Origin: Azospirillum sp. TSO35-2
Lineage (GTDB): Bacteria; Pseudomonadota; Alphaproteobacteria; Azospirillales; Azospirillaceae
Assembly: GCF_003116095.1 (NCBI RefSeq)
Contig: NZ_LGRA01000008.1
Coordinates: 138,077 to 202,076, forward strand
DNA length: 64,000 bases
Direction: 5' to 3'
Shown piece by piece: positions 32,863-43,189 of the stretch (the stretch's first letter is position 1; each line of letters begins with the position of its first letter). The notes beneath the pieces are model-generated. The model ran no database searches, was not told the origin of the DNA, and was given only the letters and a program-made list of their open reading frames with translations. Both the position numbers and the translations under genes were made by a program.

Positions 32863-33312
32863 ATGACTTTGGTCTATCGTCCCCTGCCCTATGGCGGGCA
32901 CGAAGACCGGCGCACGGGCCGCCACCTGTTCCTGGTGGTTGCCCTTGTCCTCGCCGTTCCGACCGCGGTCGGTGCCGGCTGCACCGTCGACGCCCTGCGC
33001 AGCTACGCGGTGGAGGCGCGGCTGTCGCAGGCCGTCGACGCCGCGGCGCTGGCCGGCGGCCGGGTGATGTTCGACACCCAGCGCGACGGCCACATCCGCA
33101 GCTTCTTCGACAAGGCTTTCCCGAACGGCTTCCTTGGATCGAACCTGTCGCCGCTGACCATCGCGGAGGACGCGGCGGCCGGGACCCTGACGGTCAGCGC
33201 CCACGCCACCGTCAACGCGATCTTCCTGCGCATGTTCGGCAAGAAGGAAGTGACGGTGGAGGCGCAATCCATCGTCCGCCGCGTCGCCCAGCACGCCCGC
33301 AAGGTGCAATAG
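32863..33312 (+). CDS. Truncated TadG-like pilus-assembly protein
   Basis: A 149-residue protein with a membrane segment (about 24-46) followed by an AVEARLSQAVDAAALAGGRV motif, which matches the N-terminal region of TadG/TadE-like Flp pilus-assembly proteins. It lacks the long von Willebrand-type C-terminal domain of full TadG, ending after a short beta-rich part. A GGGAGG site precedes the ATG. No tad secretion genes are in the window, so it may serve an unlinked system or be a remnant. Confidence 0.7.
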   Translation: MTLVYRPLPYGGHEDRRTGRHLFLVVALVLAVPTAVGAGCTVDALRSYAVEARLSQAVDAAALAGGRVMFDTQRDGHIRSFFDKAFPNGFLGSNLSPLTIAEDAAAGTLTVSAHATVNAIFLRMFGKKEVTVEAQSIVRRVAQHARKVQ

Positions 33313-33433
33313 CCGCGGCCCGTCCCGAGCCGCTTGGACGGATTCGGGACTCTCGCATTCGCGGAATGCAGCCCGCGGTCTTCGCGGCTGCGGTAGAAGA
33401 ACGGGGACCACCCTTCTTCTTCCGGAGTCCGCG

Positions 33434-33787
33434 ATGCTCGGAACGCTGACGCTTCTGCTGCTCTGTCAATTGGCCGGGGAACTGGCCGCCCGCCTGCTGC
33501 ATCTGCCGGTGCCGGGGCCGGTGCTGGGCATGCTGCTGATGTTCGCCGGCCTGCTGTGGCGCGGCCATGTGCCGGCGGCGGTCCAGGAAACGTCGAGCGG
33601 GCTGCTGCGGCACCTGTCGCTGCTGTTCGTTCCCGCCGGCGTCGGGGTGATGACCCACGCCGCCCGGCTGGAGGCGGAAGCGCTGCCCATCCTGATCGCC
33701 CTGTTCGGCAGCACCCTGTTCGGCGTCGCGGTGACGGCCAAGGTCATGGCCGCCCTGCTGCGCCGTACCGAGGGGGACGAGCCGTGA
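33434..33787 (+). CDS. lrgA: LrgA/CidA-family holin-like protein
   Basis: A 117-residue inner-membrane protein with about four hydrophobic helices and the family segment LPVPGPVLGMLLMFAGLL, followed by LSLLFVPAGVGVMTH. LrgA/CidA proteins form small membrane pores and, with LrgB, affect murein hydrolase activity, pyruvate uptake or programmed lysis depending on the organism. The stop overlaps the GTG start of lrgB. Confidence 0.88.
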   Translation: MLGTLTLLLLCQLAGELAARLLHLPVPGPVLGMLLMFAGLLWRGHVPAAVQETSSGLLRHLSLLFVPAGVGVMTHAARLEAEALPILIALFGSTLFGVAVTAKVMAALLRRTEGDEP

Positions 33788-34506
33788 GCGCCGATCTCCA
33801 CCAGATCTGGGTCTATCTGTCGGCCAGCCCGCTGGCCGGGCTGACGCTGACGCTGGTCGCCTACCAGATCGGCCTGTGGGTGTTCGAACGGCTGGGCCGG
33901 CGCCCGCTGTTCAACCCGGTGCTGATCGCGGTCGTCCTGCTGGCGGCGGTGCTGACGCTGACCGGCGTCGACTACCGCACCTATTTCGACGGCGCGCAGT
34001 TCGTGCATTTCCTGCTGGGGCCGGCGACGGTCGCGCTGGCGGTGCCGCTCCACAACCAGTTCGAACAGGTGCGGCGGTCGGCGGTGGCGCTGCTGGTGGC
34101 GCTGCTGGTCGGGTCCGCCGCGTCGGCGCTCAGCGCGGTGGCGCTGGTCTGGGCCTTCGGCGGGTCGCTGGTGACGCTGCTGTCGATCGCGCCGAAATCG
34201 GTCACCTCGCCGATCGCCATGGGCGTGTCGGAGCAGATCGGCGGCCTGCCTTCGCTGACCGCGGTGTTCGTCATCATCACCGGCATCATCGCCGGCACCT
34301 TCGGCAGCTGGGTGCTGAACCTGGTGCGGGTGAAGGACTGGCGGGCGCGCGGCTTCGGCATGGGGGTGGCGGCGCACGGCATCGGCACCGCCCGCGCCCT
34401 GCAGGTCAACGAGGTGGCGGGCGCCTTCGCCGGGCTGGGCATGGGGTTGAACGGGCTGGCGACCGCGCTGCTGCTGCCGACGCTGTATCATCTGTTTTGG
34501 GGCTGA
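33784..34506 (+). CDS. lrgB: LrgB-family membrane protein
   Basis: A 240-residue membrane protein with about seven helices and the LrgB signatures FLLGPATVALAVPL, SIAPKSVTSPIAMGVSEQIGG and GVAAHGIGTARALQ. It is the partner of LrgA, and the GTG start at 33784 overlaps the lrgA stop. Longer in-frame extensions upstream overlap lrgA and are not conserved. No LytSR-type regulator is adjacent, so control must come from elsewhere. Confidence 0.9.
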   Translation: MSADLHQIWVYLSASPLAGLTLTLVAYQIGLWVFERLGRRPLFNPVLIAVVLLAAVLTLTGVDYRTYFDGAQFVHFLLGPATVALAVPLHNQFEQVRRSAVALLVALLVGSAASALSAVALVWAFGGSLVTLLSIAPKSVTSPIAMGVSEQIGGLPSLTAVFVIITGIIAGTFGSWVLNLVRVKDWRARGFGMGVAAHGIGTARALQVNEVAGAFAGLGMGLNGLATALLLPTLYHLFWG

Positions 34507-34556
34507 TCCGGATGAATCGTCCGCGCCACGCACAATCCGGTTGTCGCAATCGAGGC

Positions 34557-34585
34557 TTGACAGCGTTGCCGCACCTGCGCACAGT
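34557..34585 (+). promoter_or_regulatory. Candidate promoter of the leu leader/leuA transcript
   Basis: A perfect TTGACA at 34557-34562 with a weak CACAGT hexamer 17 bp later. Transcription would start close to the AUG of the leader peptide at 34593, giving a nearly leaderless small peptide gene, as known for trpL in Sinorhizobium. The -10 element is poor, so this is tentative. Confidence 0.4.
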
Positions 34586-34592
34586 GCCGTCC

Positions 34593-34649
34593 ATGATCAC
34601 CATCGACCGCACGAACGCTCTTCTTCGACTTTTTGGCCCGGCGCTCTGA
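34593..34649 (+). promoter_or_regulatory. Leucine leader peptide upstream of leuA
   Basis: An 18-codon reading frame (MITIDRTNALLRLFGPAL) ahead of leuA, with four leucines in its last ten residues encoded by CTT, CTT, CTT and CTC. Leucine-rich leaders of this kind regulate leuA by attenuation: ribosomes stall when charged tRNA-Leu is scarce. About 267 bp separate it from leuA. That stretch contains several G+C-rich hairpins but no obvious T-tract terminator, so the switch could be Rho-dependent or act on translation. Confidence 0.6.
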
Positions 34650-34835
34650 AGCGTCCGGGTTTGTCGCGTTCGTCCTTCCGTGTCTTCCGGTCGAAGTGTC
34701 TGTTCCATGAGCGATGTTTTCAAAGGCGCCGTGTCCGGCGTCGCCCGGCCGGGGCCGGGGCTGCGACTTACCGACGGTCGCTGAGCCACAATCCGGCGGC
34801 TCCGCGGCCGTACCCCTCGCCGGTCCCCGCCCTGA

Positions 34836-36623
<1,788 letters not shown>

Positions 36624-36640
36624 GCTGTCGGCACGGCGGC

Positions 36641-36707
36641 CCCCTCCCTATCCCTCCCCCGCTTTGCGGGAGAGGGGACTGCCGTCTAAGAGCGGGAGGG
36701 TGGGGGC
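36641..36707. repeat. G+C-rich palindromic repeat, copy 5
   Basis: A short member of the repeat family between leuA and hldD. The arms are built on CCCCTCCCTATCCCTCCCCC and complementary GGGAGGGTGGGGG, with an inner CCCCGCTTTGCGGG hairpin. It probably acts as the terminator of leuA. Confidence 0.7.
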
Positions 36708-36776
36708 ACCACCTTGCCCCGCCCGCCCCAGCCGCCTATAAGTCCCGCAGTGCGTCAAGCAACAGCGGGCAGCGGC

Positions 36777-37763
36777 ATGATCGTGGTCACCGGCGGGGCC
36801 GGCTTCATCGGGTCCAACCTTGTCGCGGCGCTGGCCGCGCGCGGCGTCACCGACGTGGTCGTGGTCGACCGCTTCCTCGATGGCGAGAAGTGGCAGAACC
36901 TCGCCAAGCGCGAGGTCGCCGCCCTGGTGCCGCCCGAACAGACCCTGGCCTTCCTCGACCAGCACGCCGCCGAGATCGACACCGTCTTCCATCTGGGCGC
37001 CATCTCCGCCACCACCGAACGCGACGTCGACAAGATCGTCGCCAACAACGTGGCGCTGACGCTGGAACTGTGGCGCTGGTGCGCGTGGCGCGGCTGCCGG
37101 CTGATCTACGCGTCCTCCGCCGCCACCTATGGCGACGGGTCCGCCGGATTCGAGGATGACGGGTCGTGCGCGGGACTGGCGCGGCTGCGGCCGCTGAACG
37201 CCTATGGCTGGTCGAAGCATCTGGTCGACCGCCGCATCGCCCGCGCCGTCGCCGACCAGGATCTGGTGCCGCCGCAATGGGCCGGGCTGAAGTTCTTCAA
37301 CGTCTATGGCCCCAACGAAGCCCACAAGGGCGACATGATGAGCGTCGTCGCCAAGCTGCACCCGCAGCTGATGGCCGGCCGGCCCGCCCGCCTGTTCAAG
37401 TCGCACAAGGGCGGCTTCGAGGATGGCGGCCAACTGCGGGACTTCATTTACGTCGACGACTGCGTCGCGGTGATGCTGTGGCTCTACGACCATCCGGAGG
37501 TCAGCGGCCTGTTCAACGTCGGCACCGGTAAGGCGCGCAGCTTCAAGGATCTGGCGCTGGCGACCTTTTCGGCGCTGGGGCAGCCCCCCCGGATTGAGTA
37601 CTTCGACATGCCCGAGCATTTGCGCGGCAAATACCAATATTTCACGCAAGCGACGACGGATCGCCTGCGCGCCGCCGGATACGACCAGCCCTTCACCGAG
37701 CTGGAAGAGGGTGTCCGGCGCTATGTGCAGGATTTCCTGTCGCAGCCCGACCCGTACCGCTGA
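36777..37763 (+). CDS. hldD: ADP-L-glycero-D-manno-heptose 6-epimerase
   Basis: A 328-residue short-chain dehydrogenase/reductase-type epimerase that makes the heptose precursor of the lipopolysaccharide inner core. It has the NAD(P) motif TGGAGFIGSNL, the YGDG segment and the catalytic YGWSK motif, plus the C-terminal MPEHLRGKYQYFTQA block that marks the heptose epimerase subfamily. I chose the ATG at 36777; earlier in-frame starts lie next to the palindromic repeat. Confidence 0.92.
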   Translation: MIVVTGGAGFIGSNLVAALAARGVTDVVVVDRFLDGEKWQNLAKREVAALVPPEQTLAFLDQHAAEIDTVFHLGAISATTERDVDKIVANNVALTLELWRWCAWRGCRLIYASSAATYGDGSAGFEDDGSCAGLARLRPLNAYGWSKHLVDRRIARAVADQDLVPPQWAGLKFFNVYGPNEAHKGDMMSVVAKLHPQLMAGRPARLFKSHKGGFEDGGQLRDFIYVDDCVAVMLWLYDHPEVSGLFNVGTGKARSFKDLALATFSALGQPPRIEYFDMPEHLRGKYQYFTQATTDRLRAAGYDQPFTELEEGVRRYVQDFLSQPDPYR

Positions 37764-37774
37764 CCGGAGCCCGC

Positions 37775-38584
37775 ATGCTCGCCATTCCCTTTCCCACCAT
37801 CGACCCGGTGGCGCTCGCCGTCGGGCCGGTCGTCGTCCGCTGGTACGCGCTGGCCTATCTCGCCGGCTTCGTGCTGGGCTGGCGCTATTGCCTGGGGCTG
37901 GCGCGGCTTGACGCCGACCGCCGCCCCTCGCCGGAGGATTTCGACGATTTCCTGACCTGGGCGGTGATCGGCACCATCCTGGGCGGGCGACTGGGTTACG
38001 TGCTGTTCTACAACCTGCCCTATTACCTGGAAAACCCGATGGACGCCGTGCAGGTCTGGCACGGCGGCATGTCCTTCCACGGCGGCATGACCGGCGTGCT
38101 GGTCGCCATCGGGCTGTTCTGCTGGCGCCGCGGCATCTCCGCCTTCACCTTCGGCGACATCATCGCCGCCTGTGCGCCGATCGGGCTGTTCTTCGGCCGC
38201 ATCGCCAACTTCATCAACGGCGAGCTGTATGGCCGGCCGGCGCCCGACTTCGCCTACGCCATGGTGTTCCCGCGCGACCCGCTGCAGGTGCCGCGCCACC
38301 CCAGCCAGCTCTACGAAGCGGCGCTGGAAGGGCTGGTGCTGTTCATCCTGCTGGCCGTCGCCATCCGTGTCCCGGCGATCCGCCACCGGCCCGGCACCGT
38401 CGGCGGGCTGTTCCTGATCGGCTACGCCCTGTCGCGCATCGCCGTCGAGTTCTTCCGCGAACCCGATCCGCAGCTGGGCTTCCTGTTCGCCGGGGCGACG
38501 ATGGGCCAGCTGCTGTCGCTGCCGATGCTGGCGATCGGGCTGTGGCTGGTCCTGCGCGGTCGCCGCCACGCCATCACGGCCTGA
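37775..38584 (+). CDS. lgt: Prolipoprotein diacylglyceryl transferase
   Basis: A 269-residue inner-membrane enzyme that transfers a diacylglyceryl group from phosphatidylglycerol to the lipobox cysteine of prolipoproteins. About seven membrane helices are visible. The Lgt signature GRIANFINGELYGRP and the HGGMSFHGGM loop with essential histidines are intact. It begins 11 bp after hldD and is followed by midA and pgeF, a common alphaproteobacterial order. Confidence 0.95.
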   Translation: MLAIPFPTIDPVALAVGPVVVRWYALAYLAGFVLGWRYCLGLARLDADRRPSPEDFDDFLTWAVIGTILGGRLGYVLFYNLPYYLENPMDAVQVWHGGMSFHGGMTGVLVAIGLFCWRRGISAFTFGDIIAACAPIGLFFGRIANFINGELYGRPAPDFAYAMVFPRDPLQVPRHPSQLYEAALEGLVLFILLAVAIRVPAIRHRPGTVGGLFLIGYALSRIAVEFFREPDPQLGFLFAGATMGQLLSLPMLAIGLWLVLRGRRHAITA

Positions 38585-38591
38585 CCCGGCG

Positions 38592-39719
38592 ATGACCGCC
38601 GACACCGACAGCCTGGCGCGTCTGCTGGCCCGCCGCATCGTCATCGACGGGCCGCTCAGCGTCGGCGCCTTCATGGCGGAGGCGCTGGGGCATCCGCGCT
38701 TCGGCTACTACATGCGCCAGGACCCGTTCGGCGCCGGCGGCGACTTCACCACCGCGCCGGAGATCAGCCAGATGTTCGGCGAGCTGGTCGGGCTGTGGTG
38801 CGTCGACAGCTGGGCACGGCTGGGCGGTCCCGGCCCCTTCCATCTGGTGGAGCTGGGGCCCGGCCGCGGCACGCTGATGGCCGACGCGCTGCGCGCCGCG
38901 GCGGTGCTGCCGCTGTTCCGCGACAACGCCATCGTCCATCTGGTCGAAACCAGCCCGACCCTGCGCGACCGCCAGCGCCAGACGCTCCAGCCCATTCTCG
39001 GCGACCGGGTCCAGTGGCACGATCGGCTGGAGGAGGTGCCCGAGGGCCCGACCATCCTGGTCGCCAACGAGTTCTTCGACGCCCTGCCGATCCGGCAGGT
39101 GCAGAAGACCGCCCATGGCTGGTTCGAGCGGCTGGTCGATCTCGACCCCGCCGCGACGGAGGAGGCTCCGCGCTTCCGCTTCGTGCTGGAGGCGTTCGGC
39201 AGTTCCGGCAGCCGGCTGGTGCCGGACCGCCTGCGCGACGCCGCCGACGGCAGCGTGGTCGAGGTCTCTCCCGCGTCGCAGGCGGTGGCCGGGGCCATCG
39301 GCGCCCGGCTGGCCGCAGCGCCCGGTGCGGCGCTGGTCATCGACTATGGCTATGCCCACGGGCCGGCGATCGGCGACACGCTGCAGGCGCTGCGCCGCCA
39401 CGCCTTCGCCCCGGCGCTGGAGTCGCCGGGCGAGGTCGACCTGACCGCGCATGTCGACTTCGCCGCCATCGCCGCCGCGGCGCGGGCGGCCGGCGCCGAA
39501 AGCTTCGGCCCGGTCGACCAGGGCGACTGGCTGTGCCGGCTGGGCATCCGCCAGCGCGCCGCCGCCCTGGCCGCCGCCGCCACCCCGGCCCAGGCGCAGG
39601 ACATCCGCGGCGCGCTCGACCGCTTGATCGAACCGGCGCAAATGGGCACGCTGTTCAAGCTGGTCGCGCTGGCCACGCCCGGCGCCTTCGCCGACGGAAA
39701 CCCGCCGGCCGGCTTCTGA
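38592..39719 (+). CDS. MidA/NDUFAF7-family SAM-dependent methyltransferase
   Basis: A 375-residue class I methyltransferase of the MidA/NDUFAF7 family. The SAM-binding motif is ELGPGRGTLMAD; other marks are the YYMRQDPFGAGGDFTTAPEISQMFGE start and the VANEFFDALPIRQ motif. The mitochondrial relative dimethylates an arginine of a complex I subunit; the bacterial substrate is not well established. It begins 7 bp after lgt, so the two are likely cotranscribed. Confidence 0.9.
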   Translation: MTADTDSLARLLARRIVIDGPLSVGAFMAEALGHPRFGYYMRQDPFGAGGDFTTAPEISQMFGELVGLWCVDSWARLGGPGPFHLVELGPGRGTLMADALRAAAVLPLFRDNAIVHLVETSPTLRDRQRQTLQPILGDRVQWHDRLEEVPEGPTILVANEFFDALPIRQVQKTAHGWFERLVDLDPAATEEAPRFRFVLEAFGSSGSRLVPDRLRDAADGSVVEVSPASQAVAGAIGARLAAAPGAALVIDYGYAHGPAIGDTLQALRRHAFAPALESPGEVDLTAHVDFAAIAAAARAAGAESFGPVDQGDWLCRLGIRQRAAALAAAATPAQAQDIRGALDRLIEPAQMGTLFKLVALATPGAFADGNPPAGF

Positions 39720-39803
39720 ACGGCGGAAAACGCACGTGGACATCGGCACCGGCGCATCGCGGACCTTCGACGGAAGGCCACAGATTAGGGAAGGACGGCG
39801 TTC

Positions 39804-40571
39804 GTGATCACACTCGGCGCGCTGAACGACATCACCCACATCCGCCACGCCTTCTTCACCCGCACCGGCGGGGTGTCGGCCGGGCTGTACGCGTCGCTGA
39901 ACTGCGGCCTCGGCTCCAACGACACGCCGGCCGCGGTGCATGAGAACCGCGCCCGCGCCGCCGCCCGGATGGAGGTGCCGGCCAGCCACCTCGTCACCTG
40001 TTATCAGGTCCACAGCCCGACCTGCGTCGTGGTCGAGGAGCCGTGGACGCCGGAAACCGCGCCCAGGGCCGACGCCATGGCGACCCGGCAGGCCGGCATC
40101 GCGCTGGGCATCCTGACCGCCGACTGCGCGCCGGTGCTGTTCGCCGACAGCAAGGCCCGGGTGATCGGCGCCGCCCACGCCGGCTGGAAGGGCGCCAAGG
40201 GCGGCGTCATCGAGGCCACCGTGGCGCGGATGGTCGAGTTGGGCGCCAAGCCCGGCCGCATCGTCGCCTGCATCGGCCCCTGCATCGCCCAGCGTTCCTA
40301 CGAGGTCGGGCCGGAGTTCCCCGCCCCCTTCGAAGCAGAGGACGAGCGCAACCGCGACTATTTCGCCCCGGCGCGCAAGCCCGGCCATTTCCTGTTCGAC
40401 TTGGCGGCCTATGTCACCCGCCGGCTGGGCGATTCCGGGGTGACGGTGATCCAGCGTTGCCCGAACGACACGGTCGCCGAGGAAGACCGCTTCTTCAGCT
40501 ACCGCCGGTCCTGCCTGCGCGGGGAATCCGACTATGGCCGCGGGCTTTCGGCCATCGTCCTGCAGAGCTGA
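39804..40571 (+). CDS. pgeF: Peptidoglycan editing factor PgeF (YfiH/laccase-domain)
   Basis: A 255-residue multicopper-oxidase-like protein of the YfiH/PgeF family, which limits misincorporation of serine-type peptide stems into peptidoglycan. The conserved metal-site segments are NCGLGSNDTPAAVHENR, LTADCAPVLFAD, GAAHAGWKG and IGPCIAQRSYEVG. The GTG start follows AAGGA. It closes the lgt-midA-pgeF cluster, 84 bp after midA. Confidence 0.93.
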   Translation: MITLGALNDITHIRHAFFTRTGGVSAGLYASLNCGLGSNDTPAAVHENRARAAARMEVPASHLVTCYQVHSPTCVVVEEPWTPETAPRADAMATRQAGIALGILTADCAPVLFADSKARVIGAAHAGWKGAKGGVIEATVARMVELGAKPGRIVACIGPCIAQRSYEVGPEFPAPFEAEDERNRDYFAPARKPGHFLFDLAAYVTRRLGDSGVTVIQRCPNDTVAEEDRFFSYRRSCLRGESDYGRGLSAIVLQS

Positions 40572-40775
40572 AACCATCACGTTTTAGAGGATTTCCGGGG
40601 TTGCGGTCATGCCGTCGGTGCAGGGCCGCCTTCCCCAATGGGGAAACCCCTCACCGTCATGGAACGTTTACATGGGCACAGCCCTTTGTTATGGTCCGCC
40701 CCGTTTTCAAGGGGCGGCGACGCGCAAGCGGCGGACGTGCCTTGAGCCGTACCCCTGCAAAGAGAGCCGACCCCG

Positions 40776-41714
40776 ATGAAGGTGCTTGCCGGCAACAGCA
40801 ACCGTCCGCTGGCCGAGGCGATCTCCACCTGTCTCGGCGTGCCGCTGACCAAGGCCAGCGTCCGCCGTTTCTCCGACATGGAGGTGTTCGTCGAGATCCT
40901 GGAGAACGTGCGCGGCGAGGACGTGTTCGTCGTCCAGTCGACCTCGTTCCCGGCCAACGACAACCTGATGGAACTGCTGGTGACGATCGACGCGCTGCGG
41001 CGCGGGTCGGCCCGGCGCATCACGGCGGTCATCCCCTACTATGGCTATGCCCGGCAGGATCGCAAGACCGGCCCGCGCACGCCGATCTCGGCCAAGCTGG
41101 TCGCCAACCTGATCACCCAGGCCGGCGCCAACCGCGTGCTGACGATGGACCTGCACGCCGGTCAGATCCAGGGCTTCTTCGACATCCCGACCGACAACCT
41201 GATGGCGGCCCCGGTGTTCGAGAAGGACATCCGCCACGCCTTCGAAGGCAGCGTGGACGAGGTCACCATCGTGTCGCCGGACGTCGGCGGCGTGGTGCGC
41301 GCCCGCGCCCTGGCCAAGCGTCTGGATGCCGACCTCGCCATCATCGACAAGCGGCGCGAGCGCGCCGGCGTGTCGGAGGTGATGAACATCATCGGCGACG
41401 CCCAGGGGCGCCGCTGCATCCTGATCGACGACATCGTCGACTCCGGCGGCACCCTGTGCAACGCCGCGGTCGCGCTGATGGAAGCCGGTGCCAAGTCGGT
41501 CCACGCCTACTGCACCCACGGCGTGCTGTCCGGCGGTGCGGTCGCCCGCGTCGCCGTGTCGCCGCTGGTGCAGCTGGTCACCACCGACAGCATCCAGGCG
41601 ACCGAGGCGGTGCGCGTGTCGCGCAACACCCGCCAACTGACCATCGCCCCGCTGATGGCCGAAGCGATCATGCGCATCAGCGAGGAACGGTCGGTTTCCA
41701 GCCTGTTCTCGTAA
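40776..41714 (+). CDS. prs: Ribose-phosphate pyrophosphokinase
   Basis: A 312-residue PRPP synthetase that transfers pyrophosphate from ATP to ribose 5-phosphate. It shows the [17 protein letters not shown] flexible loop, the [15 protein letters not shown] motif and the PRPP-binding loop [12 protein letters not shown]. It is monocistronic, with 204 bp upstream and a strong terminator immediately downstream. Confidence 0.96.
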   Translation: MKVLAGNSNRPLAEAISTCLGVPLTKASVRRFSDMEVFVEILENVRGEDVFVVQSTSFPANDNLMELLVTIDALRRGSARRITAVIPYYGYARQDRKTGPRTPISAKLVANLITQAGANRVLTMDLHAGQIQGFFDIPTDNLMAAPVFEKDIRHAFEGSVDEVTIVSPDVGGVVRARALAKRLDADLAIIDKRRERAGVSEVMNIIGDAQGRRCILIDDIVDSGGTLCNAAVALMEAGAKSVHAYCTHGVLSGGAVARVAVSPLVQLVTTDSIQATEAVRVSRNTRQLTIAPLMAEAIMRISEERSVSSLFS

Positions 41715-41730
41715 GAGCGTCGCGTCCAGG

Positions 41731-41766
41731 AAAAGGCCCTGTCCCGGTGGGACGGGGCCTTTTTTG
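41731..41766 (+). terminator. Rho-independent terminator of prs
   Basis: A 13-bp stem (AAGGCCCTGTCCC with GGGACGGGGCCTT, one wobble pair) and a 3-base loop, ending in a run of seven T residues. It starts 17 bp after the prs stop. Confidence 0.88.
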
Positions 41767-41789
41767 TTGCCCGGCGCCGCGCCCCGCCC

Positions 41790-41990
41790 TTACCCCTCCC
41801 CCGCCAAGCCATGGAAGTCGTTCGCCGTCACCTGTCCGCCGGTGGCGGCGGCGATGCGCGCCATCACCGCCGGGCGCGGGACACGGCGGCCATGGCGGTA
41901 GCGGTTGACCGTGGCCTGACTCGTCCCGATCAGGGCGGCGAAAGCCTCTTCCTTCGTTGCGGTCCGGGTGAGCCAATCGTCGAGCGTCAT
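41790..41990 (-). CDS. Small XRE/Cro-type DNA-binding protein
   Basis: A 66-residue helix-turn-helix protein (MTLDDWLTRTATKEEAFAAL, then IGTSQATVNRYRHGRRVPRP) of the Cro/YdaS kind, just large enough for one DNA-binding domain. It is divergent from an S24-type repressor, like the cro/cI switch of temperate phages. Its last codons and stop (GEG then TAA) lie in a CCCCTCCCCCGCC stretch resembling the palindromic repeats. No phage genes are nearby. Confidence 0.75.
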   Translation of the reverse strand: MTLDDWLTRTATKEEAFAALIGTSQATVNRYRHGRRVPRPAVMARIAAATGGQVTANDFHGLAGEG

Positions 41991-41997
41991 ACCGCAA

Positions 41998-42009
41998 TGG
42001 TTTAAACCA
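41998..42009. promoter_or_regulatory. Candidate operator between the divergent XRE and S24 genes
   Basis: A perfect 12-bp palindrome, TGGTTTAAACCA, eight bases upstream of the XRE gene start, in an AT-rich divergent region of about 90 bp. A looser CCAAAG/TTTTGG pair lies at about 42057-42072, near the other gene. These are plausible binding sites for one or both regulators. Confidence 0.45.
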
Positions 42010-42083
42010 AGGTGGGTTCTGCGCGCAACCGGATTTATTCCACGGCCATGGACTTTCCAAAGCCGTTTTGGTATGAAGGCGGC

Positions 42084-42755
42084 ATGACCACCATGCGTGA
42101 ACTGCGGCAGGCCGCCGGCTTGAGCCAGGAGAAGCTGGCCGAACTGGCGGGCACCTCGCAGCCCCAGATCAACAAGCTGGAAACCGGCCAGCGCAAGATG
42201 ACCGTCGATTGGGCGGTGAAGCTGGCCCAGCCGCTGGGGGTGGAGCCGACGGCGCTGCTTGGCCTCGATGCACCGGCCGTTGCCGCGACGCCGCGCACCG
42301 CCCGCAAGCCGGTGCCGGCGCTGCTGCGCACCGTCGCGGCCCCGGCCATCGACGGCTCGGCGGCGTCCCAGATCGCGCCGATGCCGGTGCGCGCGGCGGC
42401 ACGGGGCGGCGTCGACCAGGAGATGTTCCTGGAGGACGGGCCGATCGACTGGATCGCCCGGCCCGACTATCTGAAGAACGCGCGCGATCCCTACGCGATG
42501 TATGTCGTCGGCGAATCGATGATGCCGCGCTTCCGTCCGGCCCAGTTGCTGCACGTCAACCCGCACAAGCCGCCGGCGCCGGGGGCCGGCGTCGTGGTGG
42601 TCAAGCGCAACAAGGCGGTGCTGGTGAAGGAGTTCGTCCGCCGCGGCCCGGACGCGGTGACGCTGCGCGAATACCAGCCGGCCGACCGCGAGTTCGCGGT
42701 GGCGCTGGAAGACCTCGACACCCTGCACACCGTCGTCGGCCTGCAGGAACCCTGA
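42084..42755 (+). CDS. XRE-S24 repressor (LexA/CI-like)
   Basis: A 223-residue regulator with an N-terminal helix-turn-helix (ELRQAAGLSQEKLAELAGTS, about 4-60), an Ala/Pro-rich linker, and a C-terminal S24 peptidase-like domain. The catalytic serine is in YVVGESMMPRF and a suitable lysine in VVVKRNKAVLVKEFV, so self-cleavage is possible; the cleavage-site dipeptide in the linker is not obvious. It could respond to DNA damage or another stress. An alternative start is ATG 42093. Confidence 0.82.
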   Translation: MTTMRELRQAAGLSQEKLAELAGTSQPQINKLETGQRKMTVDWAVKLAQPLGVEPTALLGLDAPAVAATPRTARKPVPALLRTVAAPAIDGSAASQIAPMPVRAAARGGVDQEMFLEDGPIDWIARPDYLKNARDPYAMYVVGESMMPRFRPAQLLHVNPHKPPAPGAGVVVVKRNKAVLVKEFVRRGPDAVTLREYQPADREFAVALEDLDTLHTVVGLQEP

Positions 42756-42809
42756 TCGCGGCGGCCCGCCCGTCATACCGATCCGGTATCGGCTTCTTCT
42801 GGAAATAAA

Positions 42810-42865
42810 AGTCCGTTTTGGACTATTCCTTGTGCAGCGGCCCGATGGGCGGGCCGCTGCACAAG
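42810..42865 (+). promoter_or_regulatory. Operator-like palindrome and 16-bp hairpin before a small gene
   Basis: AGTCC-GTTTT-GGACT at 42810-42824 looks like an operator within an AT-rich promoter patch. Five bases later a perfect 16-bp inverted repeat begins (arms 42829-42844 and 42850-42865, 5-base loop). Its right arm runs into the AAGGAG ribosome-binding site of the gene at 42877, so the folded RNA could restrict translation. It has no T-tract and so is unlikely to be a simple terminator. Confidence 0.55.
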
Positions 42866-42876
42866 GAGACACTGCG

Positions 42877-43185
42877 ATGCCCCAGCCCTACCCCCGCTTC
42901 CATCCCGGCCCGTCGGGCGGGCGCCTCGACGGCTTCAGCGAGCGCGGCGCCCGCGAACTGGCGCGCCGCATCCGCGACGCCTGGGCCAGGATCGGCTGGG
43001 ACGTCGAGGTGCGCGTCGAGCGCATCGCCAGCGAGGAGCTGAACGACGGCCGCAGCATCGCCCATTTCACCGTCCGCAGCGACCTGATCAACGGGCTGCC
43101 GCAGCGGCGGCTGAGCGACGCCCCGGCCCGACCGGCACCGCAACCCGCCGTCCGGCCGGTCCGCGTCGGGGAACTGGCCGCCTGA
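42877..43185 (+). CDS. Small conserved-looking hypothetical protein
   Basis: A 102-residue basic protein without membrane segments. The N-terminal half contains an amphipathic helix (GARELARRIRDAWARIGWDV) and a beta-rich EVRVERIASEE part; the C-terminal third is Pro/Ala/Arg-rich. I do not recognise the family. It has a good AAGGAG site, partly within a strong hairpin, and a palindromic operator-like site upstream. Its position after the S24 repressor suggests a possible link to that regulator. Confidence 0.6.
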   Translation: MPQPYPRFHPGPSGGRLDGFSERGARELARRIRDAWARIGWDVEVRVERIASEELNDGRSIAHFTVRSDLINGLPQRRLSDAPARPAPQPAVRPVRVGELAA

Positions 43186-43189
43186 CCGC

